Source of the DNA: Streptacidiphilus anmyonensis
GTDB lineage: Bacteria > Actinomycetota > Actinomycetes > Streptomycetales > Streptomycetaceae
DNA length: 64,000 nucleotides
Assembly: GCF_000787855.1 (NCBI RefSeq)
Contig: NZ_BBPQ01000008.1
Location: forward strand, 100,696-164,695
Direction: 5' to 3'
Shown here: positions 17,001 through 24,736 of the stretch, in pieces
Layout: every line of letters starts with the position of its first letter
Position numbering within the stretch: the stretch's first letter is position 1
The notes under the pieces: model-generated
Seen by the model: the letters and a program-made list of their open reading frames with translations, nothing else
The model's database searches: none
What the model was told of the DNA's origin: nothing
Made by a program: the position numbers and the translations under genes

Positions 17001-17735
17001 ATGGCCACCAAGCTGAACCAGATCATCGCCGTCGAGAAGGGCGTCAAGGCGAAGGCGTTCGCCGATCTGACGCAGGCTCATCACGACGTGCAGAAGGCCA
17101 CGTTGCTGACCGGCATCGCCCGGACCTACCAGCCGCGCGACGAGGAGGGCGAGATGTTCCCGCCGGAGTCGACGCGGGTGCAGGTGCACGCGGAGGACGT
17201 GCTGCGCACCACGGCGGCCTCGCTGACCCGCCTGTTCGACGTCACCGCGACGAAGGACTGGGCGAACTGCGAGGCGCGCGCCGACGTGCAGGTCGACGGC
17301 CGGGTGCTGCTGGCGGACGTGCCGGTGAGCTACCTGCTGTTCCTGGAGAAGCAGTTGGTGGACCTGCACACCTTCGTCAAGAAGCTGCCGGTGCTGGACG
17401 CCGCCGAGTCGTGGAGCCAGGACGAGTCCACGGACAGCTGGCGCACGGAGCCGGTGAAGACCAACCGCACCAAGAAGGTCTACCGCAACCACGTGAAGGC
17501 GGAGGCCACCGAGAAGCACCCGGCCCAGGTCGACGTCTACACCGAGGATGTGACGATCGGCTACTGGACCACGGTGAAGTTCTCCGGCGCGCTGCCGGCC
17601 CGGCGCGTCAACGAGCTGCTGGAGCGGGTCGAGAGGCTCCAGCAGGCGGTCAAGTTCGCACGCGAGGAGGCCAACGGCACGGAGGTGCGGGACCAGCGGA
17701 TCGGTGACGCGGTCTTCGGGTTCCTCTTCGCGTAA
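17001..17735 (+). CDS. DUF7873-like protein of unknown function, flanked by tRNA-like RNAs
   Basis: The 244-residue soluble protein (MATKLNQIIAVEKGVKAKAF) has no signal peptide or membrane segment. I recognise it as the actinobacterial family I know as DUF7873; no function is known to me. A central lysine/arginine-rich stretch (VKTNRTKKVYRNHVKAEA, about residues 151-168) could contact nucleic acid, and the C-terminal part (ARRVNELLERVERLQQAVKF) is probably a long helix or coiled coil. The ATG at 17001 follows a GGGGGGAA site; the longer frame back to 16872 would cross tRNA-like RNA 1. The gene sits between one tRNA-like sequence and two permuted ones, suggesting a role in RNA binding, repair or processing, which is inference. 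Confidence 0.85.
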   Translation: MATKLNQIIAVEKGVKAKAFADLTQAHHDVQKATLLTGIARTYQPRDEEGEMFPPESTRVQVHAEDVLRTTAASLTRLFDVTATKDWANCEARADVQVDGRVLLADVPVSYLLFLEKQLVDLHTFVKKLPVLDAAESWSQDESTDSWRTEPVKTNRTKKVYRNHVKAEATEKHPAQVDVYTEDVTIGYWTTVKFSGALPARRVNELLERVERLQQAVKFAREEANGTEVRDQRIGDAVFGFLFA

Positions 17736-17740
17736 TCCAA

Positions 17741-17772
17741 AAAAGACTCCCCGCCCCCAGTGGGCGGGGTGC
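17741..17772 (-). terminator. Intrinsic terminator read on the minus strand
   Basis: CCCCGCCC and GGGCGGGG (about 17750-17770) form an 8-bp stem with a 4-6 nt loop. Read on the minus strand the stem is followed by TCTTTTTT, a classical terminator. On the plus strand the A run comes first and no T run follows, so it is a weak stop for the DUF7873-like gene. It may block leftward transcription entering the gene through the tRNA-like region. Confidence 0.65.
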
Positions 17773-17812
17773 GCCAGGAGCGCAAGCTGAAGCTGAAGCT
17801 TGTCGTGACGAA

Positions 17813-17890
17813 CGCGGTACAGAGGAGGTTCGAGTCCTCCCCCCGGCACTTCGCGCCGGGGTAGCCCAACAAAGGTAGAGGCGCCGCGAT
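17813..17890 (+). ncRNA. Circularly permuted tRNA-like RNA 2 (3' half upstream of 5' half)
   Basis: The upstream 3' half has anticodon 3' strand CGCGG (17813-17817), a 6-nt variable loop, T-arm GGAGG-TTCGAGT-CCTCC (17824-17840), acceptor CCCCGGC and A (17841-17848), with no CCA. After a 6-nt linker (CTTCGC) comes the 5' half: acceptor GCCGGGG (17855-17861), U8 A9, a D-arm GCCC/AGGC with loop GG, and anticodon 5' strand CCGCG (17884-17888) followed by AT. The acceptor pairs 7/7 and the anticodon stem 5/5 only in this permuted reading. The break falls in the anticodon loop. The flanks ACGAA and ATCAA leave the anticodon open. Flanking leader/trailer pairing is only 6 bp (17777-17782 with 17905-17910). 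Confidence 0.75.
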
Positions 17891-17945
17891 CAATCTCAGA
17901 CTCTCGCTCCAGACTCAGCATCCGCCACCCGGCGTCGGATCGACC

Positions 17946-18052
17946 GAGTGCGGGCAGCACTCGCCGGATGCAGGTTCAACTCCTGTTCTCCGCTCCATCG
18001 TGCGGAGGTAGTTCAAAGGTAGAACACGGCGAACTGAGAATGACCCGCACTC
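17946..18052 (+). ncRNA. Circularly permuted tRNA-like RNA 3 with leader-trailer helix
   Basis: The upstream 3' half has anticodon 3' strand CGCCG (17962-17966), T-arm GCAGG-TTCAACT-CCTGT (17970-17986), acceptor TCTCCGC, discriminator T and encoded CCA (17995-17997). After TCGT the 5' half follows: acceptor GCGGAGG (18002-18008), U8 A9, D-arm GTTC-AAAGGTA-GAAC (18011-18025), base 26 and anticodon 5' strand CGGCG (18027-18031). The acceptor pairs 7/7 with one G-U and the anticodon stem 5/5. In addition GAGTGCGGG (17946-17954) upstream pairs perfectly with CCCGCACTC (18044-18052) downstream, closing the precursor beyond the split anticodon loop with unpaired stretches of 7 and 12 nt. This resembles the bulged precursor of permuted tRNAs in algae and archaea. 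Confidence 0.8.
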
Positions 18053-18086
18053 TTAAACGTGCCGACGCCACCGGAGGTGGCACAAC

Positions 18087-18119
18087 GAGGCCCGGGAGCC
18101 GGATATGCTCCCGGGTCTC
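18087..18119. terminator. 13-bp hairpin ending the tRNA-like module
   Basis: GAGGCCCGGGAGC (18087-18099) pairs with GCTCCCGGGTCTC (18107-18119) over 13 bp with one G-T pair and a 7-nt loop. A smaller hairpin GCCACC/GGTGGC lies just before it (18067-18081). It sits between permuted RNA 3 and the convergent methyltransferase stop, so it can end transcription from both sides. No T tract is seen. Confidence 0.7.
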
Positions 18120-18146
18120 ACTGATGCACTGATGCGCTGACGCTTT

Positions 18147-18974
18147 TCAGCCCCGGGCCCAGCACTGGACCATGGTGAACGTCGTGCCGCGCCGCTCGGG
18201 CGCGGCGAGCTCCGTCTCGGCCTCCGCCAGCAGGGCGTCCAACTCGCCGGGATCGGTGAAGGCGACCAGACGCTCGCGCAGCACCTCGGCCATGTCGAGC
18301 GGCATGCGCAGGTAGGGGTGGCCGGGCGCGAGCTCCAGCACCTCGGTGCGGACGCGCGGGTTGAGACCGCGCGCGTGCAGCAGCTCGGGAAGGGCGCGGC
18401 CCGCGTCCATGTCGCCGCCGGACGTGCGGAACACCTGGGCGAGCAGTTCGATGACGCGCTGCGCGGCCGGCGCCGGAGCCTCGAAGCGCCAGGTGCGGCA
18501 GTCCGGCTCCTCCAGCGCGAGCACACCGCCCGGTGCCAGCAGCGCCAGATGGCTGCTGAGCTGCTCCTCCGCCCGTCCCAGCGGAGCCAGCATCAGCCGC
18601 GCGTGGACCAGGTCGAAGCCGTGCCGCTCCAGCCTGGAGACGAACAGGTCGTCCACCAGCAACCGCACGTTGAGCAGCTTGTCGCGCTCGGCGACGCCGG
18701 CGGCGCGTTCCAGCAGCGCCTTGTCGATGTCGGAGCCCAGCACCGAACCGGTCTCGCCCGCCCAGGAGCTCAACAGCCGCAGCCAGCCGAGGGCGCCGCA
18801 ACCGACGTCGAGGGCGCGGCGGCCGTGGCCGTCGGGGCTGATCTGCTCCAACAGCCTTCGCCCGGCCGGCTCCCAGACCTCGGACTGGAGCAGCAGGCGG
18901 TCAAGCTCCAGCTCCCTGGCTCGACCAGCCGCACCGGACTGACCAGCCTGACCAGCCAACAGGTAATCGCTCAT
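18147..18974 (-). CDS. Class I SAM-dependent methyltransferase
   Basis: The 275-residue protein has motif I ALDVGCGALGWL (about residue 51), an acidic residue ending strand 2 (GSDIDKALL), and a post-I region FDLVHARLML, the usual fold of small-molecule methyltransferases. The ATG at 18974 follows GGGGAC; the frame back to 19061 adds a non-conserved lead. The substrate is unknown. It converges on the tRNA-like module and has no evident functional link to it. Confidence 0.8.
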   Translation of the reverse strand: MSDYLLAGQAGQSGAAGRARELELDRLLLQSEVWEPAGRRLLEQISPDGHGRRALDVGCGALGWLRLLSSWAGETGSVLGSDIDKALLERAAGVAERDKLLNVRLLVDDLFVSRLERHGFDLVHARLMLAPLGRAEEQLSSHLALLAPGGVLALEEPDCRTWRFEAPAPAAQRVIELLAQVFRTSGGDMDAGRALPELLHARGLNPRVRTEVLELAPGHPYLRMPLDMAEVLRERLVAFTDPGELDALLAEAETELAAPERRGTTFTMVQCWARG

Positions 18975-19098
18975 CGCGTCCCCAACCCGAACCCTCGGCA
19001 CCGGCGGTCCAACCGTAGAACCGTAGCAATCCGGCCGCCTGACCGGGCGGCATCTTGACACAACTCCGACCTGTCGGGGCGAAGGGCCGCCGGCCGCG

Positions 19099-20091
19099 TC
19101 ACCGGCAGGCCGCGGCGAGCCGGGTGAGCCCGAGGATCGCGTCGACCGTGGGTGTGGGGACGTCGACCGCTCGGCCGATCTCGCGCACCGCGCCGACCAG
19201 TGCGTCGAGCTCCAGCTCCCGTCCGGCCTCCATGTCCTGGAGCATCGAGGTGCGGAACGCGCCCAGCTTGCGGGTCACCACCGTGCGGTCGTCCGGGGTC
19301 TCGCCGATCGGGCAGCCGATCCGGGCGCCGATCTCGGCGGCCTCGCGCATCGCCGCGTGGCAGAAGGCCAGCACGAGCTCGTCGTCGATGATCCGGTCGG
19401 CGGTCGCGCGGGTCAGCGCGGAGACCGGGTTGGTGGTCATGTTGCCCCAGAGCTTGTACCAGATGTCCGCCTGGATGGACTGGGACCCGGTGGCGTCCAG
19501 TCCGGCGCCGCGCATCAGCTCGACCAGCGCGGCCAGGCGCTGCGAAGCGGTGCGGTCCGGCTCGCCGAGGATGAGCCCGGTCCCGGCGACGTGCCGGACC
19601 AGGCCGGGCTCGGGCACGGCGCAGCTCATGTGCACCACGCTGCCGACGACGTGCCGCACCGGGATCGCGGCAGCGGTGCGGCCGCCGGGGTCGACGGAGT
19701 CGAGCGAGCGGCCCTCGCACGGTCCCCCGAAACCCTCGAAGAACCACCACGGCACTCCGTTGAGCGCCGGGATCACGACCGTCTCCGGCCCGAGCAGCGG
19801 CGTCACCGCCGGCAGCACGGCGGGCAGCGCCTGCGCCTTCACGGCGAGCAGCAGCAGGTCCTGCTCGCCCAGCGCCGCGAGGGACGCCGGGTCGGCGGAG
19901 TCGGCGAGCGCGGCGACCGGCGCGCTCAGCAGCGTTCCGTCCGCCTCGCGCACCCGCCAGCCGTGCTCCGCCAGCGCCGCGTGCGTCGCGCCGCGCGCGA
20001 CCGCGCTCACGGCCGTCCCCACACTGGCGGCGGCCAGCCGCGCTCCGATGAACCCGCCGATCGCGCCCGCGCCTATCACTGTGATCCGCAT
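19099..20091 (-). CDS. Ketopantoate reductase family oxidoreductase (PanE/ApbA)
   Basis: The 330-residue protein begins with the NADP-binding motif VIGAGAIGGFIGARL and carries the family's VKAQALPAVLPAV and ALNGV segments (about residues 88-112) and the lysine-containing KLWGNMTTNPVSALT near residue 220. PanE reduces 2-dehydropantoate to pantoate in pantothenate synthesis; several actinobacterial paralogs have other substrates. It is alone with no pantothenate neighbours, so the assignment to panE itself is uncertain. Confidence 0.82.
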   Translation of the reverse strand: MRITVIGAGAIGGFIGARLAAASVGTAVSAVARGATHAALAEHGWRVREADGTLLSAPVAALADSADPASLAALGEQDLLLLAVKAQALPAVLPAVTPLLGPETVVIPALNGVPWWFFEGFGGPCEGRSLDSVDPGGRTAAAIPVRHVVGSVVHMSCAVPEPGLVRHVAGTGLILGEPDRTASQRLAALVELMRGAGLDATGSQSIQADIWYKLWGNMTTNPVSALTRATADRIIDDELVLAFCHAAMREAAEIGARIGCPIGETPDDRTVVTRKLGAFRTSMLQDMEAGRELELDALVGAVREIGRAVDVPTPTVDAILGLTRLAAACR

Positions 20092-20589
20092 GGCGTGAAC
20101 CTACCCGCTGCGGCAGACGCTCTCCCCCGGAAACGGGGGGCTCGGAGGCCGCGCGCCAGCGCGTCAGCGCGACGGCGTCGGCAACCGGTCGGCGACGGTC
20201 CGGTCCGCGAAGCCGGAACTGTCCCGTCCACGTGACCGCCGACAGGCGAACGCCTGACGGCAGGGCCTCCGGCCGGGCAGCGCCCGAGAGGGTCGGGGGC
20301 GGGCGGGCACGCCGGTCACCGCCGCAGCCCTATCCGCGCACGCGCTGCCGCCGCGCCGGGCCCGCGCTCCGGCAGAGTTCAGCCAGGCGGGACGCGAACT
20401 CTCAGCCGCCGCAGTGAAACCCCCGCACCCGCTGCCGCCAGGCCCGGCCCGCGCCCCCGCAGAGTTCAGCCAGGCGGGACGCGAACCCTCACCGGCCGCA
20501 GCGAAACCCCCACACCCGCTGCCGCCAGGCCCCGCCCGCACTCCGGCAGAGTCCGGCCAGTCCGGCACGAACCCTCAGCCGCCGCAGCC
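20092..20589. other. Gene-free stretch containing an 87-bp tandem repeat
   Basis: No credible gene is seen in these 498 bp. The left part (20092-20340) has G/C-rich sequence with a CCCCC/GGGGG hairpin near 20127. The right part is the tandem repeat described separately. Open frames here, such as 20164-20568 on the minus strand, simply translate the repeat. Confidence 0.6.
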
Positions 20590-20603
20590 TTAGCCACGCA
20601 CGT
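20343..20603. repeat. Three tandem copies of an 87-bp unit
   Basis: Units begin with CGCTGCCGCC at 20343, 20430 and 20517 and share GCAGAGTTCAGCCAGGCGGG and a CCGCCGCAG core. The third copy is more diverged and its end runs into the last codons of the kinase gene at 20590; part of a further copy is visible before 20343. The period is divisible by three. Confidence 0.85.
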
Positions 20604-21456
20604 GCTGCAGCCAGGCCGGGCGGCCGGCCAGGGTGCGGGCGCGCTTCGCCGCCTCGGCGGCGGCGAGTTCCTCCGGGGTGGCGAAGCAGCGCGGGATCCA
20701 CTCCTCGGAGCGGGCGACGCGTGCGGCCAGGTGCCGCACGTAGGCGTCCCGCAGCGCGTCGGGGCTCGGGAAGCCGGGCTCGGGCGCCAGCCACTCGTCC
20801 GGGACCTCGGCGACGACCTCGCGCAGCAGCGCCTCGGTGACCAGCGGCGCGAGCACGCCGTCGGCGGCGAGCACGTCCGGCGCGTAGCCGCCGAGGGCGT
20901 GCGTGGACAGGTCGTACGCCTTGCCCACCGCCTCGTCCGCGCCCTCCCAGCGGTGATGGAAGATCAGCGCCGCGCCGTGGTCGATCAGCCAGAGCCGGCG
21001 GTGCCAGACCATCAGGTTCGGGTTGCGCACGGTCCGGTCGACGTTGCCGACCAGGGCGTCGAACCAGACCACGCGGCCCGCCTCCTCGGAGGTGAGGTCG
21101 ACGCCGTCCTGGCCGGGCGTGAAGTCGGTGGCCCCGGGCAGGTAGTCCATGCCGAGGTTCAGCCCCTCACTGGCCCGGTGCAGGTCCTGGACCTCCTGGT
21201 CCGGCTCATGCGCGGCGACGGCCGGGTCGAACCGGACCAGCACCAGCTCCGGCACGCGCAGGCCCAGCCGGCGCGCCAGCTCCCCGACGATCACCTCCGC
21301 GACCAGCGCCTTGCGCCCCTGCGCGGCGGCGTGGAACTTCACCACGTACGTCCCGTAGTCGTCCGTCTCCACGACGGCGGGCAGCGACCCGCCCGTGCGC
21401 AGCGGCTCGACGTAGTCGAGCGCGGTCACCTCGGCGAGTTCGCCGTGCGCGGCCAT
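20590..21456 (-). CDS. HipA-like protein kinase fold protein
   Basis: The 288-residue protein has the kinase-like features of the small HipA-related family: an ATP-binding lysine in YVVKFHAAAQGRKAL (about residue 40), the catalytic GNVDRTVRNPNLMVW (about residue 140) and the metal-binding LWLIDHGAAL (about residue 160). It is shorter than full HipA toxins (about 440 residues) and no HipB-like antitoxin is beside it. The ATG at 21456 follows GGCGGAG; the frame back to 21525 is less likely. Its 3' end touches an 87-bp tandem repeat. Confidence 0.8.
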   Translation of the reverse strand: MAAHGELAEVTALDYVEPLRTGGSLPAVVETDDYGTYVVKFHAAAQGRKALVAEVIVGELARRLGLRVPELVLVRFDPAVAAHEPDQEVQDLHRASEGLNLGMDYLPGATDFTPGQDGVDLTSEEAGRVVWFDALVGNVDRTVRNPNLMVWHRRLWLIDHGAALIFHHRWEGADEAVGKAYDLSTHALGGYAPDVLAADGVLAPLVTEALLREVVAEVPDEWLAPEPGFPSPDALRDAYVRHLAARVARSEEWIPRCFATPEELAAAEAAKRARTLAGRPAWLQHVRG

Positions 21457-21517
21457 CGTCTCCGCCTCCCTCCGTCCGCAGAGCCATGAACCCGTCCCCA
21501 CCAGCAGATCCACCCAG

Positions 21518-21976
21518 TCAAGCATCGGTTGCCCTCGTCGTGCGCGGTCGGCCTCTCCCGCCGAGGCCGGCGAGCAGCCGCCCGAGGGTGTCCACCTCGG
21601 CCCCGGTGCAGGCGGCCGTGAACCAGTCCTCGGCCACCTCCTCCGCGCTGGCGGTCATCTCCTCCAGCAGTTCCCGGCCGGTCCCGGTCAGCGCGGCGTA
21701 CGCGACCCGCGCGTCGCGCGGGTCGCTCTCCCGCTCCACCAACCCGATCCGCTCCAGCGGCCCCAGCGCCCTGGTCACCCCGGACGCGGTCAACCCGAGC
21801 GCGGCGGCGAGGTCCACCCGCCGCATGCGCCCGCGCTCGGCGGCGCCGAGGTGCAGCAGGATCTGGAGGTCGGCATAGCTGACGCCGTGCCGGTTGGAAA
21901 GGACGGAGTCCAGCTGCCGCACCAGCGCGCCGTGCGCGCGGGTGAGCCGCAGTGCGGTGTCGAGCGGGTCGCGCAT
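21518..21976 (-). CDS. MarR family transcriptional regulator
   Basis: The 152-residue protein has the MarR winged helix-turn-helix (MRRVDLAAALGLTASGVTRALGPLERIGLVERESDPRD, split here only for description, about residues 49-86) and dimerising end helices. The wing motif with DPRD is typical. A palindrome ACTTGA-N4-TCAAGT lies 20 bp upstream of the start at 21976, so self-repression is likely. The next gene in the same direction is the HipA-like kinase, 61 bp away, and may be co-regulated. Confidence 0.88.
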   Translation of the reverse strand: MRDPLDTALRLTRAHGALVRQLDSVLSNRHGVSYADLQILLHLGAAERGRMRRVDLAAALGLTASGVTRALGPLERIGLVERESDPRDARVAYAALTGTGRELLEEMTASAEEVAEDWFTAACTGAEVDTLGRLLAGLGGRGRPRTTRATDA

Positions 21977-21995
21977 GGCCCGAACGCTAACAGAA

Positions 21996-22011
21996 ACTTG
22001 AGGAGTCAAGT
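21996..22011. promoter_or_regulatory. MarR operator candidate ACTTGA-N4-TCAAGT
   Basis: The perfect 6-4-6 inverted repeat lies 20-35 bp before the MarR gene. On the minus strand it contains TTGACT, a good -35, and TAGCGT follows 14 bp later as -10. Binding here would block the promoter. Confidence 0.7.
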
Positions 22012-22020
22012 ACTGATTAA

Positions 22021-22145
22021 GTTGTGGCCCCGCCGCGTGGGCGCGACAAGCCACCCACGCAGGCGGAGCCCCGAACGCGCAGGGCCGTCCGCACGGGGTG
22101 GTTGCTCGCGCAGCTCCCCGCGCCCCTGGGGGTGCAACCAACTCA
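22021..22145. repeat. Dispersed partly palindromic repeat, copy B
   Basis: Its reverse complement aligns to copy A (5733-5888) through GAGTTG, CAGGGGCGCG, GGCCCTG.GCGTTCGG and GGGTGGCTTG.CGCGCCC blocks. It lies between the pheT terminator and the MarR gene. Confidence 0.78.
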
Positions 22146-22151
22146 GAGTGC

Positions 22152-22204
22152 AAAAAAAGGAAAGGCCCGCCCCTCCGCCCGCGGAGCGGGGGGAGGGGCG
22201 GGCC
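22152..22204 (-). terminator. Intrinsic terminator of the pheST operon
   Basis: Arms 22164-22176 and 22192-22204 are complementary over 13 bp. On the minus strand the stem is followed by TTTCCTTTTTTT, the clearest intrinsic terminator in the window, starting 13 bp after the pheT stop. Confidence 0.9.
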
Positions 22205-22216
22205 TTGTGCCGGGTG

Positions 22217-24736
22217 TCAGCCGCGGAGCGTCGCGCCCACGCGGGTGGCGGCCTCGGCGACGGCCGACTCGCGGGCGGCGGAGGCCTCGTCCGCCGTCAG
22301 GGTGCGGTCCGCCGCACGGAAGCGCAGCGCGTAGGCCAGGGACTTCCTGCCCGCGCCGATGCTCTCGCCCCGGTAGACGTCGAACAGCCGCAGTGATTCC
22401 AGCAGCTCGCCCGCGCCCGCGCGGAGCGCCGCCTCGACGTCGGCGGCCTTGACCGCGTCGTCGACGACGAGCGCCACGTCCTGGGTCGCCACCGGGAAGG
22501 TGGAGATCTTCGGGCCCTCGGCCTTGACCGCGCCGCCCGCCGTCAGCAGGTCCAGGTCCAGCTCCATCGCGCAGGTGCGCTCCGGCAGGTTCAGGGCCTT
22601 GACGACGCGCGGGTGCAGCTCGCCCGCGTGGCCGACGAGGACCTCGCCGACGTACAGGCCGGCGCAGCGGCCCGGGTGCCACGGGGTGTGCTGGTCCTGG
22701 CGGACCGTCAGCTCCACGCCGGCCGCGTCCGCGACGGTGCGCGCCGCCTCGACGGCGTCGGCCCAGCTCCACGCCTGTGCCTTGCCCCACCAGCCCTGCG
22801 GGTCGCGGTGACCTGCGAACACCGCGCCGACGCGGTGCGGCTGACGCGGCAGGGCCGCGTTCAGCTGCGCGATCTCGTCCTCGGTGGGACGGCGGTCGAC
22901 CGGCAGACGCGGCGCGTGGTACAGCGTCTCCGCCGTGCCGTCGACGCGGAAGACGCGGCCGAGCTCGAACAGCGCCACGTCCGTGGTGCCGCGACCGACG
23001 TTGCGGTGCAGCGCGCCGAGCAGGCCCGGCAGCAGCGTGGTGCGGAGCGACGGCTCCTCGTGCGAGATCGGGTTGGCGATCTTCACCGTCTCGCGGCGCG
23101 GGTCGCCTGCCTCGATGCCGAGGGCGTCGAGGACCGCCTCGCCGATGAACGGGTAGTTCTGCACCTCGACCTGGCCGGCCGAGGCCAGCGCGACGCCGAT
23201 GCGGCGGCGCAGGCGCTGAGCCTCCGTCAGGCCGCGGCCTGCCGGGACGTTCGGCAGCGTGGAGGGCAGGTTCTCGTAACCCTCCAGGCGGATGACCTCC
23301 TCGCAGAGGTCGTTCGGGTCGGTCAGGTCCGGCCGCCAGGTCGGCGGGGTGACGACCAGCACGTCCGTGCCGACGACCGTGCAGCCGACCTCCTGGAGGC
23401 GGCGGACGACGGTCTCGCGGCCGTACTCCTGGCCCGCGACGCGGTCCGGAAGATCGGCGGCGATGGCGATGGAGTGCACCGGGCGCGGCGCGACGATGTC
23501 CGTCACACCCGCCTCCGCGGTGCCGCCCGCGACCAGGACCAGCAGGTCCACCGCACGCTGCGCGGCGGCCTTGGTGGCCTCCGGGTCGACGCCGCGCTCG
23601 AAGCGCTTGGCCGCCTCGGAGGGCAGCTTGTGGCGACGCGCGCTGCGGGCGATGGAGACCGGCGTGAAGTGCGCGGCCTCGATGACGATCTCGGTGGTGC
23701 CGGTGACCTCGCCCGTCTCCGGGTCGACGGCGGCGTCGGCGATCTCGGTGCCCGCTCCGCCCATGACGCCGGCGATGCCGATCGGGCCGGAGTCGTCGCA
23801 GATCAGCAGGTCCTCGGCGTCGAGGGTGCGCTCCACGCCGTCCAGCGTGCGCAGCTTCTCGCCCGCCGTCGCGCGGCGCACGGTGATCGCGCCGTCGATG
23901 CGGTGCCGGTCGTAGGCGTGCAGCGGCTGACCCATCTCGAGCATCACGTAGTTGGTGATGTCGACGGCCAGCGAGATCGGGCGCATGCCCGCCTTCTGGA
24001 TCCGGCGCTGCATCCAGATCGGCGACTTCGCCGCCGGGTCCACGCCGACGACGCTGCGCGCGACGAAGCGGTCGCACCCGGTCTGGTCCTCGACCTTGAC
24101 CGGCGGGCCGTACGAGTTGGCCGGCGGCACGTCGATCAGGGCCGGGTCGCGCAGCGGCAGGTCGTAGGCGATGGCCGTCTCGCGGGCGACGCCGCGCAGC
24201 GACAGGCAGTAGCCGCGGTCGGCGGTGACGGCGATGTCCAGCACCTCGTCGACCAGCTCCAGCAGCTCGATCGCGTCGGTGCCGGGCTCGTACTCCGGCG
24301 GCAGCACGATGATGCCGTCGTGGTCGTCGCCCATGCCCAGCTCGCGGGCCGAGCAGATCATGCCCTCGGAGGTCTTGCCGTAGGTCTGGCGCGCGGCGAT
24401 CGGGAACGGACCGGGCAGCACGGCGCCGGGCAGCACCACGACGACCTTGTCGCCGACGGCGAAGTTCCGCGCGCCGCAGACGATGTTCTGCGGCTCACCG
24501 GTGCCGTTCGCGTCGCCGACGTCCACCTGGCAGTAGCGGATCGGCTTCTTGAACTCGGTCAGCTCCTCGATCGCGAGGACCTGGCCGACCACCAGCGGGC
24601 CCTTGAGGTCGGCGCCGAGCAGCTCGACGCCCTCGACCTCCAGGCCGGCGCGGATCAGCTTGGCCTGGATGTCTCGGCCGGTCTCGCCGGCGGGGAGGTC
24701 GACGTACTCCCGCAGCCAGGAAAGCGGGACGCGCAT
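22217..24736 (-). CDS. pheT: Phenylalanyl-tRNA synthetase beta subunit
   Basis: PheT forms the alpha2-beta2 enzyme that charges tRNA-Phe; the beta chain binds tRNA and edits mischarged tyrosine. At 839 residues it has full length: N-terminal [15 protein letters not shown], an EMAP-like tRNA-binding OB fold (about 40-150), the B3/B4 editing region, B5 (about 410-480), the catalytic-like core and a C-terminal ferredoxin-like anticodon-binding domain ending in RVGATLRG. The ATG overlaps the pheS stop by 1 nt. Confidence 0.97.
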   Translation of the reverse strand: MRVPLSWLREYVDLPAGETGRDIQAKLIRAGLEVEGVELLGADLKGPLVVGQVLAIEELTEFKKPIRYCQVDVGDANGTGEPQNIVCGARNFAVGDKVVVVLPGAVLPGPFPIAARQTYGKTSEGMICSARELGMGDDHDGIIVLPPEYEPGTDAIELLELVDEVLDIAVTADRGYCLSLRGVARETAIAYDLPLRDPALIDVPPANSYGPPVKVEDQTGCDRFVARSVVGVDPAAKSPIWMQRRIQKAGMRPISLAVDITNYVMLEMGQPLHAYDRHRIDGAITVRRATAGEKLRTLDGVERTLDAEDLLICDDSGPIGIAGVMGGAGTEIADAAVDPETGEVTGTTEIVIEAAHFTPVSIARSARRHKLPSEAAKRFERGVDPEATKAAAQRAVDLLVLVAGGTAEAGVTDIVAPRPVHSIAIAADLPDRVAGQEYGRETVVRRLQEVGCTVVGTDVLVVTPPTWRPDLTDPNDLCEEVIRLEGYENLPSTLPNVPAGRGLTEAQRLRRRIGVALASAGQVEVQNYPFIGEAVLDALGIEAGDPRRETVKIANPISHEEPSLRTTLLPGLLGALHRNVGRGTTDVALFELGRVFRVDGTAETLYHAPRLPVDRRPTEDEIAQLNAALPRQPHRVGAVFAGHRDPQGWWGKAQAWSWADAVEAARTVADAAGVELTVRQDQHTPWHPGRCAGLYVGEVLVGHAGELHPRVVKALNLPERTCAMELDLDLLTAGGAVKAEGPKISTFPVATQDVALVVDDAVKAADVEAALRAGAGELLESLRLFDVYRGESIGAGRKSLAYALRFRAADRTLTADEASAARESAVAEAATRVGATLRG

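Noticed and set aside
17736-18146. Ordinary (non-permuted) tRNA genes with introns
   Set aside because: Joining the 5' half at 17855 with the 3' half ending at 17997 gives mismatched acceptor (GCCGGGG with TCTCCGC) and anticodon stems; only the permuted pairing works.
20164-20568. Open frame with repeated GSGCGG-like peptide
   Set aside because: It is a translation of the 87-bp tandem repeat with no start site or family.
20590-21976. HipA-like kinase and MarR gene as a toxin-antitoxin pair
   Set aside because: The kinase is the short HipA-related type, the regulator is MarR rather than HipB-like, and the genes are 61 bp apart with the regulator upstream of no overlap; there is no positive evidence for toxicity.
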